From positions 2,232,001 through 2,296,000 of the forward strand of contig CAJSYZ010000003.1 in NCBI GenBank assembly GCA_910574455.1: a DNA stretch of 64,000 bases, read 5' to 3'. This DNA is from Trichaptum fuscoviolaceum. Its lineage: Eukaryota; Basidiomycota; Agaricomycetes; Hymenochaetales; Trichaptaceae. The notes beneath the pieces are model-generated. The model worked only from the letters and a program-made list of their open reading frames with translations. It ran no database searches and was not told where the DNA came from. Positions 1-11,591 of the stretch are shown piece by piece (the stretch's first letter is position 1; every line of letters begins with the position of its first letter). Made by a program: the position numbers and the translations under genes.

Positions 1-1068
1 CATGATCTCGTTGGTATCCTGCTATACGAGTATCAGCAATCAAAAACACGCTTTCGACACTCTAAACTTCTTGCCGTTGGAGACAGCAGTACTCTTCCAA
101 TACGTCCATTCCACGAACTCCCCATGTGGCTATCAATCAAGAGTCGTTCCAAGGTCGGCTACTTCATCGGAGACCCTCAAGAAACGCCGCCCAAGGGTAC
201 ACCACCTGTTGGTCCAGAAGATTTTCTGCATCCTACCTTCAGAAGTCTCAAGGCCTTAGGAGAAGAAGAGGCTGAAAGCATATACTGGCGTATCAAACTT
301 ACTAGTGCTCAAGCAGACCTTGTCTATGCTATGCAATCTATTTTGGACACTCTTCCTGCATCTACAATACTTCGCATTCGTACCTCACAAGGCGTCTCTT
401 CGAAGTGTCCAGCAAATGCATTCGAGATATTCAAACCGATACTCTGCCCTAAGAAAGGGATGTACATAGGTCTTGTCAAACCATCCATCATCGACTCTTG
501 GACTATACCGCGTTGGCGAACGACTATAAAACATCATTACCTCCATGATTATCACGCGGGCGACGAAAGGTCCAAACTTGACTGGATGATCCTGGCCTTT
601 CCAATCGAAAATTCTGAAGAAGACGCGATCATACTCGACCTTACTTCGCTTGTCTTTGGGAGCCGTGGCCTCGGGGGCGAAATATTCTCTCTGGAGGCTG
701 GAGACACTTATATTAACAAGGTCTTAGACGGGGTGGCGAAGGTGAAAGAAGACTCGGACTTAGACTTTTCCTCTCGTATTGGCCGCAGAGTTCCGGATGA
801 CCCAAGTATCGAAGGGCTGAAGGAACTTGGTCAAGAAATAGCTCTGACAAAGCGCGTCCTGGAGAGGCTGGAAAGGATCTGTCTAGGAAAAGAGGTCTTT
901 TGCTCGTACTGCGGGAAACCGAGGGCATCTTACCGTTGCTCTATGTGTGCTTCATCTACATACTGCGGAGTGACTTGTCAGAAGAAGGCTTGGAAGTATC
1001 ACAAAGTCTGGTGCAAGGTGGACACTGGGAAGGGCGCAAAAATTCCAGTGCAATCTCTTCCTGTTTGA
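1..1068 (+). CDS. MYND zinc-finger protein, 5' end outside window
   Basis: The reading frame is open from base 1, so the gene begins upstream; the ATG at 124 is internal to this open frame and need not be the start. About 355 residues are visible in the window without a clear intron. The C-terminal 40-odd residues form a MYND-type zinc finger: paired cysteines CSYC, then CSMC, then YCGVTCQ and a final HKVWC, which gives the C-x2-C / C-x2-C / C-x3-C / H-x3-C ligand set of the family. The N-terminal part has no domain I recognise. MYND fingers bind proline-rich peptides and are common in many paralogues in Agaricomycetes, usually of unknown function. The stop is TGA at 1066-1068. I am confident of the finger, but not of any cellular role. 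Confidence 0.85.
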   Translation, partial: HDLVGILLYEYQQSKTRFRHSKLLAVGDSSTLPIRPFHELPMWLSIKSRSKVGYFIGDPQETPPKGTPPVGPEDFLHPTFRSLKALGEEEAESIYWRIKLTSAQADLVYAMQSILDTLPASTILRIRTSQGVSSKCPANAFEIFKPILCPKKGMYIGLVKPSIIDSWTIPRWRTTIKHHYLHDYHAGDERSKLDWMILAFPIENSEEDAIILDLTSLVFGSRGLGGEIFSLEAGDTYINKVLDGVAKVKEDSDLDFSSRIGRRVPDDPSIEGLKELGQEIALTKRVLERLERICLGKEVFCSYCGKPRASYRCSMCASSTYCGVTCQKKAWKYHKVWCKVDTGKGAKIPVQSLPV

Positions 1069-1830
1069 AACTCCCGGTGTATTAAATAATGCTCAATTCT
1101 TTAGCTAGTACTTTTACGTGTAACTCTCAATCTTTAAACTGTAGCGCTATTAGTGGCTTCTATGTACTCAACGTCGATACGTATAACTGTAATGAATTTG
1201 AAGGTCCTTCTGTCCAAGTAGTACGAGGATAAAATGAACATCCCACCTCCCTTACTTTATCTCGAACTGACTTGCTCCGTCTGTATGCGCATATACTCAA
1301 CATATGTAAGCCAAGGTGTAGTATCACTGGTCCAACTCAAGTGACCGTACATGAATGCGGTATCAGATATCAAATGGATTTGCTACGGGTGTTCTTTGAC
1401 CGAAATAAGATGAAGTTGTAAAATTGAGAACGTCTCACTCTTTCGTATACCATAAAACTACGATTACTACTATACACCGCCGGGCATGTGACAATGTATT
1501 AGTGGTTGTGTATAAATAAGCGCTAGATTTTACTCTAAAAGCAAAAGCAACACTAGTAGTGATATAACTGGCGAGATAATGTAGTTTACAGAAAGGCTTT
1601 CCAGCACCGAAGGTGAATTGAGAGACAAGTGCATTAACCTGGGGCGGCGGAAGCTGAAGTTAAGCTCACTCGGATGGCGGTGACTGGGACTCGGACTCGG
1701 CGGCGGAGTGAGCCTGAGGGGATAGTATTTGTTCCCACGAATTTTTGGACGCGACTCAATGATGGTTCGTCGAGAGTCGAGTCGTTTAGTCCAATGCTAC
1801 CGTGCCCTCCTTCACTGCATAGTATCATCT
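1069..1830. other. Intergenic spacer, no gene seen
   Basis: This lies between two genes on the same strand. It is AT-rich, with no convincing open frame or RNA gene. It should hold the 3' UTR of the MYND gene and the promoter of the CLASP gene; no specific promoter element stands out. Confidence 0.5.
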
Positions 1831-4800
1831 ATGGCAGAGTACGACCTTGACAAGCTCATCGCACAATGTAAAGCAACCGGTGAGCATATTACGAATGCAA
1901 TTCTTTATTTCTCCATCTAATAGCCAAGCTTAGACGTTGACGCGAAGGTCGACGCGGTCACGAAGCTGAAGGATGCATTTGAAGCAGGCGTGGAGGTAAG
2001 GGATACTCGAAAGACATATGTGATGCATTCATCAATTCTCCTTTAGATAAAGGACCCAGATGGTCTTCTGAGTGCTCTGAAGACTTGCGCTCGCTCGTCG
2101 AACCAGCATCTGAGTGCGGCCACTCTGTCAGCTCTTCCACCACTGTTCCCCCTCTTTACGACCGGCACGCGGGACGATTCTACGGCTGTCGTAGACGCTG
2201 CTTCTCTGCGTCAAATATTGACTGCACTACTACCAGCTGGTGGCATAATTGACCGTCTCGGAGATAGATATGAGCGGGTAAAAGACAAAGCTCGAGAGGC
2301 GATGGTCATACTGGCTGGACTTGCTCTTCGTTGTGGGGCACCATCATTACACGCGTCTACGCGGCAAAGGGACGCTGGGAAAGGACCAGAGACACCAATC
2401 ATGATCTGGGAACGCTTTTTCCGTGAACACGGATTATCGAGCAAAAATCCGAAAGTTCGCGAACAGGTGTGGCCGCTTACAGTCTCCGTTGCTAGCATGC
2501 TCACGCGATCCTCCGACAGTCACTCCTCACATATGTCGAAGTGCGGCGACTGCATACTTCTCTTCCCCTGAAGCCCTATGTCCCGCAATTAATTGACCTC
2601 CTTGAGGACGGAGATGGAACTGTCCGTGCAACTGCGCGTGAAGCAGTCATTGAACTGTTCTCTGGTCCAACTGTCACAGATTCTGCTCGTGCTGACTTGA
2701 AAAAGGAGATGGGAAACAGGAATGTGCGGAAAACCACTCAGGAGGTCATTTTGCAGAGACTGTTGTCAGGAGGACCTGGGCCAGGTACTGGAAGTGCCGG
2801 GCAAAGTGAAGCGGGTTCAGAGAACGGAGATGCACCAAATAAGCAATATGTTCCTCCGAGTCTCAAGCTTCAGAGTCGACAACCTACTACAACATCAGTT
2901 CACTCTGCTATGACTAGGACTGTTAGTACATCAACAAGTTTGAACGAAGGACTAAGCCGTCCAGGTAGTCGTCTTGGGACTGAAGTGCCAGCAACTCCAA
3001 CATCGGAATCTGGGGAGGTGCAGCTTGTTTATGTGAGCTCACATATCTGCACATTAATCCGCACTATCTTACACAGTGATATGCCATCAGGTTGCGTCAG
3101 CCAGAGACCTCGAGAACGAATTCGCAGGAATGCTCAAATTCTTCGATGTAAGTACTCAAAAACCTTCAAGCTGCAATAAATGGCTGACTTCAATGATCAG
3201 GGAAAAGAAACCGAGCATAATTGGGCTGATCGAGAGAGGTCAATAAATCGTATACGAGGTATGTTGAAAGGCGAAGCTCACCTCAAGTACCCCGATACTT
3301 TCTTCGCGTGTCTCAAAGAAGGGATGATCGATAAATCTTTTAAAACTGTAAGTCGACTCGATTGTTAAGTGGTCGTACGCAGTTAACTCCTCGCAGCTGC
3401 TCAGTCTGAGAACGACTGTTTCCTCAAATACCTGTCATCTATATTCGGAGTTGGCTATAGCCATGGGTCCAGCATTCGATCCATTCTGCGAGCCTGTTCT
3501 TACGCGACTGATCGGAATGGCATCGTTAACGAAAAAGATTGTCGCGAATCTAGCGCAGCAAGCAGCAGATACAATTGTGATTCATGCCACGCCGCAGCCA
3601 AGGATGTATCTCCACCTTCTCTCCCAGCCGATGTCGGACAAAAATGTCTCGTCACGACAAGCGGCCATAAAGCACATTAAGGTTTACTTAGAGGTACACG
3701 GGCAACGTCTGAAACACGCCATTGAATCTTCGGGCAGTGTGGATTATCTTGAAAACAGCCTCAAGCTTGGACTGAGCGATCAAAACCCCGCAGTACGAGA
3801 AAATTCCCGACCCACGTTCTGGACGTTCGAAGGAATGTGGAAGGAGAAAGCTGCAGCTATTATGGCAAAGCTTGATACGACACAGAAAAGGCAGCTTGAA
3901 AAGGCTTGCCCAAATCCGAATAAGGTTGCTGCTGTTGCACCCCCATCCACCCCTCAAACTAAGAAATCTAGTGTAGCAGCGCAAATTGCTGCTAGCCGGG
4001 CAAGGGCAAAAGCCATCGCGACAGCTCCTCCGTCTCTGAGGCACCAGGCAACCTCCACCTCACATATCCTGAACAACCACGCTACCTCACCCCCTCAACG
4101 AAATGGATCTCGTCCAAGTTCACCGCTGGCTTCCAGTCGAGGTGGATATGCGACTATTCGCAGATCGCCCTCTGCTGGAAGACCTATGTCTCCAGGCTCT
4201 CCCACAGGTCGTAGAGTTTCTTCATTTTCTCCAACATCCAAGACTTTAGCGGCTGCTCCCGCAGAAGCACTTCATCAACGTTCATTGTCGGGTGAAGGTC
4301 ATCCGTTATCTCCATCACTTTCTCATCGTCGTTTCGCATCCTACCAGAGTCCTCCATCATCACCTGGTTCCACTGGTGGAAGCCTTGATGTTGCAATAAA
4401 GACAGCTTTGCCACCTTCACCACGGAACAGCCTAGACGCTGCGATCAAAACAACACTTCCACCATCGCCTCCCCGGCAGTTCAGGGTCACAAGATTGCCT
4501 TCTCCTACCAGGATTCCCTCTCCAACGCGAAGACCAGAAGTCCGCAAGTCCCTAACCGCTGCGGTCAATCTGGTTCAAAGAGAGAAGTTCAGTCTGTCTT
4601 CGCAGTTCGGAGGGGATGAATCGCTACTTCTGGCGCAGACAATCCCTCTGCCCGACGACAGCGATTCTGAGGATGATTCGCATATGATGTCATTTTCAGC
4701 GCCTTATGAAAAGTATCATTTGTCTATGCCAAAGACAACCGCGTCTAGTCTCTCGACTGGTTCTCCTCCCCCAAATGCACCGGAGCCGATAGTAGAAGAT

Positions 4801-6301
4801 GCACTGCGTGCAACAGCTGAACAAGCCGAGAGCGCCGCGGAACGCTTACTGGAACTTGTGGAACCTGAGGATGAGTCTGCAACATCGTTAATACCGCCTG
4901 CGTTGCTGCGCACCAATGGGTCATCGACGGTAAAGGCCAAATCTTCAGCTAGGCCCACGGTACTACAGTCAAGGACGACCAATGTTCCTTCGACTCCTGT
5001 CAACAAAAAGTCCTCGATAATGCAGCAAGCTGCTCTATTCAAGGATAGCCCCGCTAATAAAGGGACGACTTTGTTAATCGACATTCTACGGGAACGCAAA
5101 CATGAGTCTGGTTGGTGGCTGAAGCGAATGTCCAGTGAGTTAGGCAGCCTGAGGCATTTACTATCTATTCTAATGTCTTCATGTTTAGTTATCGATAAAG
5201 GCAGTCCATTTAAAGGCGCTGATGAGAAGACCAAAGTGTCCGAACTGAAAAGGTTCATTACTGCTCTTGCTGACGAGAGTGCCGACATCACGATTTTGAA
5301 GAAGCTCGCACTGCTAAGTATGGATAACCCCGTCCAGGAGGATCTCTCAGAGATGAGCGCGGCCTTCTCGTTCCCGGCTACTCCTTCGCCCTTGAATTTG
5401 CAATTCAAAAGGGGCGCACTGAAGACGACAATTTGGGATGAGGAGAAGCTTTTCGATCGACTGTTCAACGCACTGATGCAGTATCTTACCTATCAGAAGG
5501 TTAGTCGGGAATTTAATGTTGAATTATTCACTCTGACATCAATTCTACAGAGTGAAGATCTTCTAGAATATGGCCTCATCGCCCTCTGGGAAATATTGGA
5601 TAACCAAGCGTCTCTAGTCGAAGGTCGTGAAGCAGATGTCTTCAACCATCTTCTACAGATTCGTTATTGCAATAAGTCAAATGTAAGGACTGCCTGATTT
5701 CAAATACAAATTACTACTAATTGCGCCATGCACATGAAATAGGTCTTGGAGGCCACCAACACCATTCGCGATGCTCTTGTTTCGCGTATTGAACCTGTCT
5801 ATGGCCTCACAACGTTACACGCTAGCCTGCGTACGTTCTACGCTGAACCTTTGCCACCTGATGGAACTCAGGAGGCGAAGGCGACATCCTACGCGTTTGG
5901 CTTGATTGCCCTTGGCAAATTCATTCTTCGCCTACCTGCTGAAATTTTGGAAGACGAGCTACCAAGGCTGAAAGGAACACTGACAGCAGTAAGTTCTCCT
6001 AGATTATAATTTGCAATCATCGTCTAATACAAATACGAAAAAGGCATTGAGCGACTCGACGTCGCTCGTGGTGCGTGAATCAGCAGCGACGTGCATCATA
6101 GCGGCGCAGGTGGTCCTTCGAGATGAAACTCATTTGTTCACTCTGCTCGATGGTCTGTCAGATGAAAAAAAGAATCTTTTAACATACCTATTCGACAAGC
6201 ATGGCGCGAGGGGTAACAAAAACGGAAGTAGTATGGAAAAACTTGAGAAGGAGATGAAGAGATTAGATGGGAGGACAAACACACCGCCTAGGATGAAGTG
6301 A
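1831..6301 (+). CDS. STU1: CLASP/Stu1 microtubule-stabilising protein
   Basis: This CLIP-associating protein binds microtubule plus ends and kinetochores through TOG (HEAT-like) domains and promotes rescue and spindle stability. Eleven exons fit by phase: 1831-1879, 1934-1995, 2047-2466, 2520-3032, 3091-3147, 3201-3347, 3397-5134, 5189-5499, 5551-5682, 5743-5988 and 6044-6301. They give about 1,310 residues, a normal fungal CLASP length. The start reads MAEYDLDKLIAQ. An N-terminal HEAT/TOG region contains LPLKPYVPQLIDLLEDGDGT. The central CLASP_N-type TOG begins near KETEHNWADRERSINRIRGML and includes SNTCHLYSELAIAMGPAFDP. A long Ser/Pro-rich linker with SPTR/SP motifs follows (about residues 570-830), typical of the basic microtubule-binding region with many possible kinase sites. 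A C-terminal HEAT region ends the protein. Introns at 5135-5188 and 5500-5550 are multiples of three and would read through if retained. Confidence 0.93.
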
Positions 6302-7193
6302 GTGTGCTGAGTGTGTCGTTCAAAGCTCAGAGGTGTTTTCGGGGTTCTGTATACCAATGTCTCATGTTTTCTTCGTTCCTATTTTCATGTATTCTTATGC
6401 CCGTATGTCCCAGGTTAGCTATAAAGACATTCGCCATCTTAATTGATACATAATTATTGACCCTTATGAATATATAGAATATAGTTTGAGGAGTTATTGT
6501 GCTCTTCCAAAAGGACCAGAAGAAAATTTGCTTCATGAATCATGACCCACTAATCGCAACTCAAAGCCCTTGATTAACGATCAATAACATCACTTAAAAT
6601 TAGACGGAAAGACAGTACGAGTAGTAAAAGTGTTGCTCCGTCTTGCAAGGGTGTTCAAGTAGGAGCTCCGATGATAGTCAAGTTATCATAAACAGCAACG
6701 CGACATAACTAGCATCATGCCGCAAAGCTTCTCACTGGAGACAATGTTCACGGGCGCTACTAATTGCTTGGACAGAGGCCCGGGGTCGGCTTTATCTGAG
6801 TTTCGGAAATGTGCTTTTCAATAGCGAATCTCGAAGCTTGGTCACGAAAAAGATCGACGTCGGCGTTTTCCGCACCGATATGAAGGCAATTGTGACGGGT
6901 GTGGTCCTTATAACTAAATTCTAACAGTCGGTTTACCAATGTTCACGACAATGATCATCTTAGCCAGAGCTCACGAAGGCATAATTCCTGGCGAAAGTGG
7001 AAAGGGAGAGGTATTATAATACTAATTGCACATTTATAAAGGATAACTTGAAGAACAGCTTAAATGAGTTGAGTTGGGAGAGGTATGTGAGAGGATTGAT
7101 GCATCTACAAGCGAGCCAAACGATAAGATTGAAAGCAAGCTGATTTCCGCGTACGTCATAGCATCCATTCGCCAAGATTCACAAGTTCAGTTT
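6302..7193. other. Convergent intergenic region, no gene seen
   Basis: This 0.9-kb spacer lies between the 3' ends of the CLASP gene (+) and the rhomboid gene (-). It is AT-rich and carries no open frame with family resemblance. It probably holds both 3' UTRs. Nothing else was recognised. Confidence 0.5.
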
Positions 7194-8693
7194 CTAGAAC
7201 CGAAACCTTGCCTTGAAAAAGTAGTAAGCTGCTCCAGCTAATATGCCTCCGACATGGCCTGCACCGTCGATTGTCGTGCGCTAACGAGAAAGGGATAAAA
7301 TGATAAGCACTTCTTAATGGCGTCCATTGGAGAAAGGGGCCTACCCGGTCAGTAATGGCGGAGTAACCGTCCCAGACGAGGAAGCCTGTCACCACAGCCC
7401 AGGCGGGGACGGGCAGGACGAAGAAGATGAGGAACTTTGTATTGGGGGAAACACAGGCGAAGAACGACATCACCGCGTAGATCGCACCTGTGTCAGGGAT
7501 TTTATCGTGAGTTTCAATGCGGGATCAGCGATGGTAGGAGAATGATATAAGGAGTATGTCACGATTTGCGTTTCCGGTCATCGCTCGTATCAAGCATCAT
7601 GACGGGAGATTTTGGGGGACGGGGATGATATAAGATGGATCAGGGGGATGGATGGGCAGGGTAGAGTCGGGAAAAGAGTGAAAAAAATGTAGAAGAGATG
7701 GCTCGGCTAAAGCAACGCACCACTAGCCCCATTCGACGCTCCGTCTCGCTTCCGTAAAGACTGGTTCAGCAGAAGGCTGAGGGCACTGCAAGAGACCCCA
7801 CCGAGGAAGTAGAGCCCAAGGAAAGCGGAGTTGCCGAGCATATGTACGACCGGAGGAGCCATGAAGTAGAATGTGAGCGCATTCATCAAGAAGTGCGATG
7901 CGGAGGAATGCGAGAAGGTTGAGGTGATGATTGTCCATCTACACGAATAAGTTCTCGATGTTAGCGAAAATGATGTTCTTTGTAGTAGATTGTAGACCAT
8001 TAATCGATCGAGAAGAGTGTTGAGAGACCGATGGACCTAAGAGATAGATGACAGCGTGGGGGAGGGGACGTACATTCGACCTTCACGGATATTTCGCCAA
8101 CTGAGGAGGACATTCTTGTACATCGTGACATATAATGATGAATTGCCCGCTCTCTAGTTGATACAAAAAGTCAAACCAAGCAACTTATGCAGGCCAGAAG
8201 CTTGAAGAACACATACCGCCTGGTCAGCAGCATATTGCCATGCCATATATACCGCACCATTCAATCCAAGGATACCCCATACTATGATGTTAGAGGGGAG
8301 ACGATTGAACCAGTTTACGAAAGGGTTTTGACTGCCGAAGGACGTGCCGCTACTTTTACGACTGGTTCGTTGGGCGGCAAGTCGGGCACGCGTAGCGAGC
8401 GCATCGTTCTTGGCTCGGTACCACCGAGTCCAGACAGTTGATGGATTTGAAGCTGCTTCTGTACTCAGAGATGGCCTTGAAGTTCTGAGATTGAGCAAGA
8501 AAGAAAGAACTCGAGATGGTGGACGCGAGATTGAAGTATGCGCATGTGCCGATGTACTTCTGGTCGATGAACGTAAACACGAAGTACTGAAGAACTTAGT
8601 GTCTAGAAGTTTGCAATTTGTTGATCTTGAGAGGAAGAGTTGGCCGCTGTGTGTTAGGCCAGTTGACCAGTGTCTTAGATGTGAAGTGGCCAT
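7194..8693 (-). CDS. PCP1: Mitochondrial rhomboid serine protease (Pcp1/PARL type)
   Basis: This intramembrane serine protease of the inner mitochondrial membrane has yeast relatives that process cytochrome c peroxidase and the dynamin Mgm1. Five exons fit: 8217-8693, 8074-8153, 7721-7938, 7345-7487 and 7194-7280. They encode 334 residues. The N-terminus is rich in Arg, Ser and Thr and poor in acids, as in a mitochondrial presequence. The rhomboid core starts around EGRIWTIITSTFSHSS and HFLMNALTFYF, the usual loop and His-rich helix. The catalytic serine is Ser258 in NGASGAIYA and the catalytic histidine is His315 in GAGHVGGILAG. The Ser codon sits beside an exon boundary (the following Gly codon is split). 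The gene is divergent from TRS20 with only 173 bp between the ATGs. All catalytic residues are present, so it is probably active. Confidence 0.93.
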
Positions 8694-8866
8694 ACTAAGT
8701 TGAGGAGAGTTTACAGCGAGACACGGATGCAGACGCGTTTCTGGACCTTGCCGTGTCCCAATTTCTTACTGCCATCTGAACGCGTCTGGCCGGCAGCAAT
8801 TACACAAAATCCACAAACATTTCTGCCGGAAATCGAGACTGTGTAACTGTCGCTATCTATCTCGGA
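8694..8866. promoter_or_regulatory. Bidirectional promoter PCP1 / TRS20
   Basis: Only 173 bp separate the two divergent start codons. This stretch must contain both 5' UTRs and the shared promoter. No canonical TATA element is seen. Assignment is by position only. Confidence 0.5.
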
Positions 8867-9630
8867 ATGTCTCATCACCTATTCATTCTTTCGCCATCGG
8901 ATTCACCCATTTATGCGCTTGCGCACCAGTCCACTAAACCCGCACCCTCGACATCGTATCCGCTTGCCTCTAATCTACCCTCGTGGTCAGCGTCTGCATT
9001 CGCAGGCACGCTTTCTGCACTTTCTGGCGCGACCTCGCCGGCGTATGCGCAGGCAGGAGGGTCTGGTCATGGGTCCGGGGCCCAGACACGCGGAGGTGGA
9101 CAGCAAGATAGACATGTCATCCAGATGATCGCGAACGCAAGCTTGGATGTTGTTGAGGATGTAATGAGGCGAGAAAGTGGGATGTATGTCCCCTCACTTC
9201 TAATATAGTTTTTATTGCAACATTGCGTCGTATAGGTACCTGAAGTCTGTCGATAAGTTCAACGAGTGGACCGTGTCCGCGTTCGTTACCCCGGGAAGTG
9301 CGCCATCACATCTCTCGTCTCTGTTTCACAACATCATCCAATCTCCTGATGAACTGATTCGCGTCTATGTTGGCACGTTTTTCTGACTAGATACAAAGTT
9401 CATTTTGCTACACGAGGCGAAGAACGACGATGGTATCAAGTCTTTCTTTATGGACGTATGGGAGGTCTATGTCAAAGTAAGCGGGAGTTTGTTGCTAAGC
9501 GATGGACTGGACGTTGATTGATCATCTCGGTTTTCAGACCTTACTGAACCCGTTCCATACAGCATATAAGCCCATTAAAAGCCCAATTTTCGATGCGAGG
9601 GTGCGGGCCAGTGCAAAGAAATATTTGTAG
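8867..9630 (+). CDS. TRS20: TRAPP complex subunit Trs20 / sedlin (TRAPPC2)
   Basis: This is a small longin-fold subunit of the TRAPP tethering complexes that act on Rab GTPases in ER-to-Golgi and Golgi traffic. Four exons (8867-9183, 9236-9297, 9391-9476, 9538-9630) give 185 residues. Family signatures are IANASLDVVEDV, MYLKSVDKFNEWTVSAFVTPGN, KFILLHEAKNDDGIKSFF and the C-terminal FDARVRASAKKYL. Human TRAPPC2 is 140 residues, so this protein is longer. The extra length is a Gly/Ser/Ala/Gln-rich insertion of about 40-45 residues between the first strand region (FILSPSDSPIYALAH) and the ASLDVVEDV helix. The rest of the longin fold appears complete. Confidence 0.93.
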
Positions 9631-10114
9631 TTACCCTGGGATTTGCAGTCGATGTAGCATATAGAACAGTTATATAGCATGTAATCCAATAGTTTTCGGA
9701 TGTAGCAATGTACATATTGTAACATTTCTAGAGGCGGGGATGGACGGGCGGGTGAACAAAAGCAACGTTTTCAGAAATGGCGCCGGCGTTTTTCAGAAAC
9801 AGCTTAGGGCCGGTCGTGGAGAGCCGGTGGCCGGGCGACGAGGAGGACAAATAAAGGGGGCTGGTCTCAAACGATAGATCAAACGGTCCCTGTTCCCTCC
9901 TCCATCTCCTCTCCCTCTCTCTTTCTTCCCGTCGTCTCCTGGGTGGTCGGTTTATCTCTCTCTACAATAATCAAATTAAACAAAAAAATACAACTTCAAG
10001 CATTCAGCACACATCTTTCATAATTTTCCCTGTCTTTTGTACCAATTCTTCTTGTCCAATCCAAAGCCCCGGCCCTTATTATTGAGCAAGCAACCCAACC
10101 CATCGAGCAACACT
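9631..10114. other. Promoter region with CT-rich leader
   Basis: Positions 9890-9960 are strongly pyrimidine-rich on the + strand (runs of tcc and ctct), a common basidiomycete core promoter or 5' leader feature. It precedes the gene starting at 10115. An in-frame upstream ATG-type open frame exists from 10037, but the ATG at 10115 begins the sequence that looks conserved. Confidence 0.4.
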
Positions 10115-11591
10115 ATGTCGACGAACAACCGTGCCTCTCTCCTCGCTGGCCTCCGCACAGGTGGTGTCCGCTCGACTTCCGGAGCTGTGCCTCAGACCGC
10201 AGCGCCCACAGTCACCTCGTTCCCGCGCCAGGAGATGCCCATGACTGCCGCTGTTGGAGGATCTTTCAACCAAATGTATGCTCAGGCGCAGGCGCAGGCT
10301 CAGGCTCAAGCCTTTCAGATGCAGATGATGCAGATGGAGATCATGAGACTTCAGGTGAGCAGTCGATTTTTAAAACAAATCCGACGTCTTTCACGATCCG
10401 AAGGACTTATCACCACGTTGCAAATATCTTTTTGTTTCCTATTCCAGTGCATTGTTACTCATCATTCTTTACCCTCAGGCTATCCAGCAAGCACAACAAG
10501 CACAGCAGTATCAACTGGAGCTGGCACGTCAGCAGACTGCGCAGACCACAAACCGTCGTGCCTCTTATGCGACGGAGCCGCAAAGTGCTGGACCCACAGC
10601 TACTTCCTTTATGGCTCGCCGCGCTTCTCAGGCGGAACAATTGAAAGCACAGCTTCATCTAAACAGCAAGCCAATTTATGAAGAACCTCAAGTTCCGATG
10701 ACTGCATCTCTGGGTGGGAAATTTGGAGGCAGGCTCAACCCCAACGCCACGACTTTCCGCATGGGCGCTCACCTTGAGGAAGAGGATGTGCATATTGCCC
10801 CCGCAAAGACGGGTAGTACCGCACCTGCCAATACACCAGTCACGCCGAACTACGCCAGCACAACCGTCATTTCTGGCGGTACTGCTCTGGGAACGGCTGG
10901 ATCGTCAAGTGTTATTAATGGCACCCCCGCAATGCCTGTTAGCAAGAGCGACGTCTCCCTCAACTGGCGTCGTGGAGCGGGGAGTAACACGACCGCGACA
11001 ACGAATACACGCGCAGCTTCATTGAGTGTCAGGATCACACCACCGCCGGGTGAGCGCGTGTCACCCCCGCCTGGCTTGACGAGGACCCAGCATCGTCCGG
11101 AGCCGCTCCGTTTCTCGCTCGTAATCAACGAGCCGGCTCAGTCGACAGTTTTGGTTGACAATAGCTCGGATGGCGAGAATGGTGACGATGACGATGCGTC
11201 AAGCGCGAGCGCTAAGTCGGAACCCACAACTCCGCCATCGGGTGTCCCACCGTTGTCGCCGAGGGAGGCAGCCTCGAAGCGACTGTACGAGGGTCTTGGA
11301 CTTGGCCGGCCGGTTGCGCAGTCTGCCGCGCCGCACACGCTTAGCTTCCCGGGCAATGCTGCACCGGCAGCTGCTCAGCCGTTCACCAGCGTTGGGCTGA
11401 CCTTCCCAGCCGGTAACGGACAGGTTAACAGGGTCACGAGCCAGCCTGTGCGCCAGCCGCGCGGTCCTCCCTCAAACATCGATGAGTTTGGACCGAAGAA
11501 CTTCGCCACGCGCATCCGGCGCAAGGCCATCGGTGGCTTGGGCGCGATGCTAGACGCGAGGGTCAATAGAAGAGAGGTGGAGGCTTACTGA
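10115..11591 (+). CDS. Unknown low-complexity Ala/Gln/Pro/Ser-rich protein
   Basis: Two exons (10115-10354 and 10479-11591) encode 450 residues. I do not recognise a domain. The N-terminus begins MSTNNRASLLAGLRTGGVRS. It is followed by an Ala-Gln dipeptide run (about residues 55-65) and a Met/Gln-rich helix (FQMQMMQMEIMRLQ) that continues across the intron as AIQQAQQAQQYQLELARQQ, so the intron interrupts a probable coiled coil. The motif VPMTASLGGKFGGRLNP echoes the earlier PMTAAVGGSFNQMYAQ, a weak internal repeat. The rest is disordered and rich in Ser, Pro and Thr, with an acidic patch (DGENGDDDDASS). The C-terminus FGPKNFATRIRRKAIGGLGAML is more ordered and basic. It could be an RNA-binding or stress-type fungal protein, but this is not shown. 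Confidence 0.75.

Noticed and set aside
4716..5468. 250-codon minus-strand frame
   Set aside because: Antisense shadow of the CLASP coding exons.
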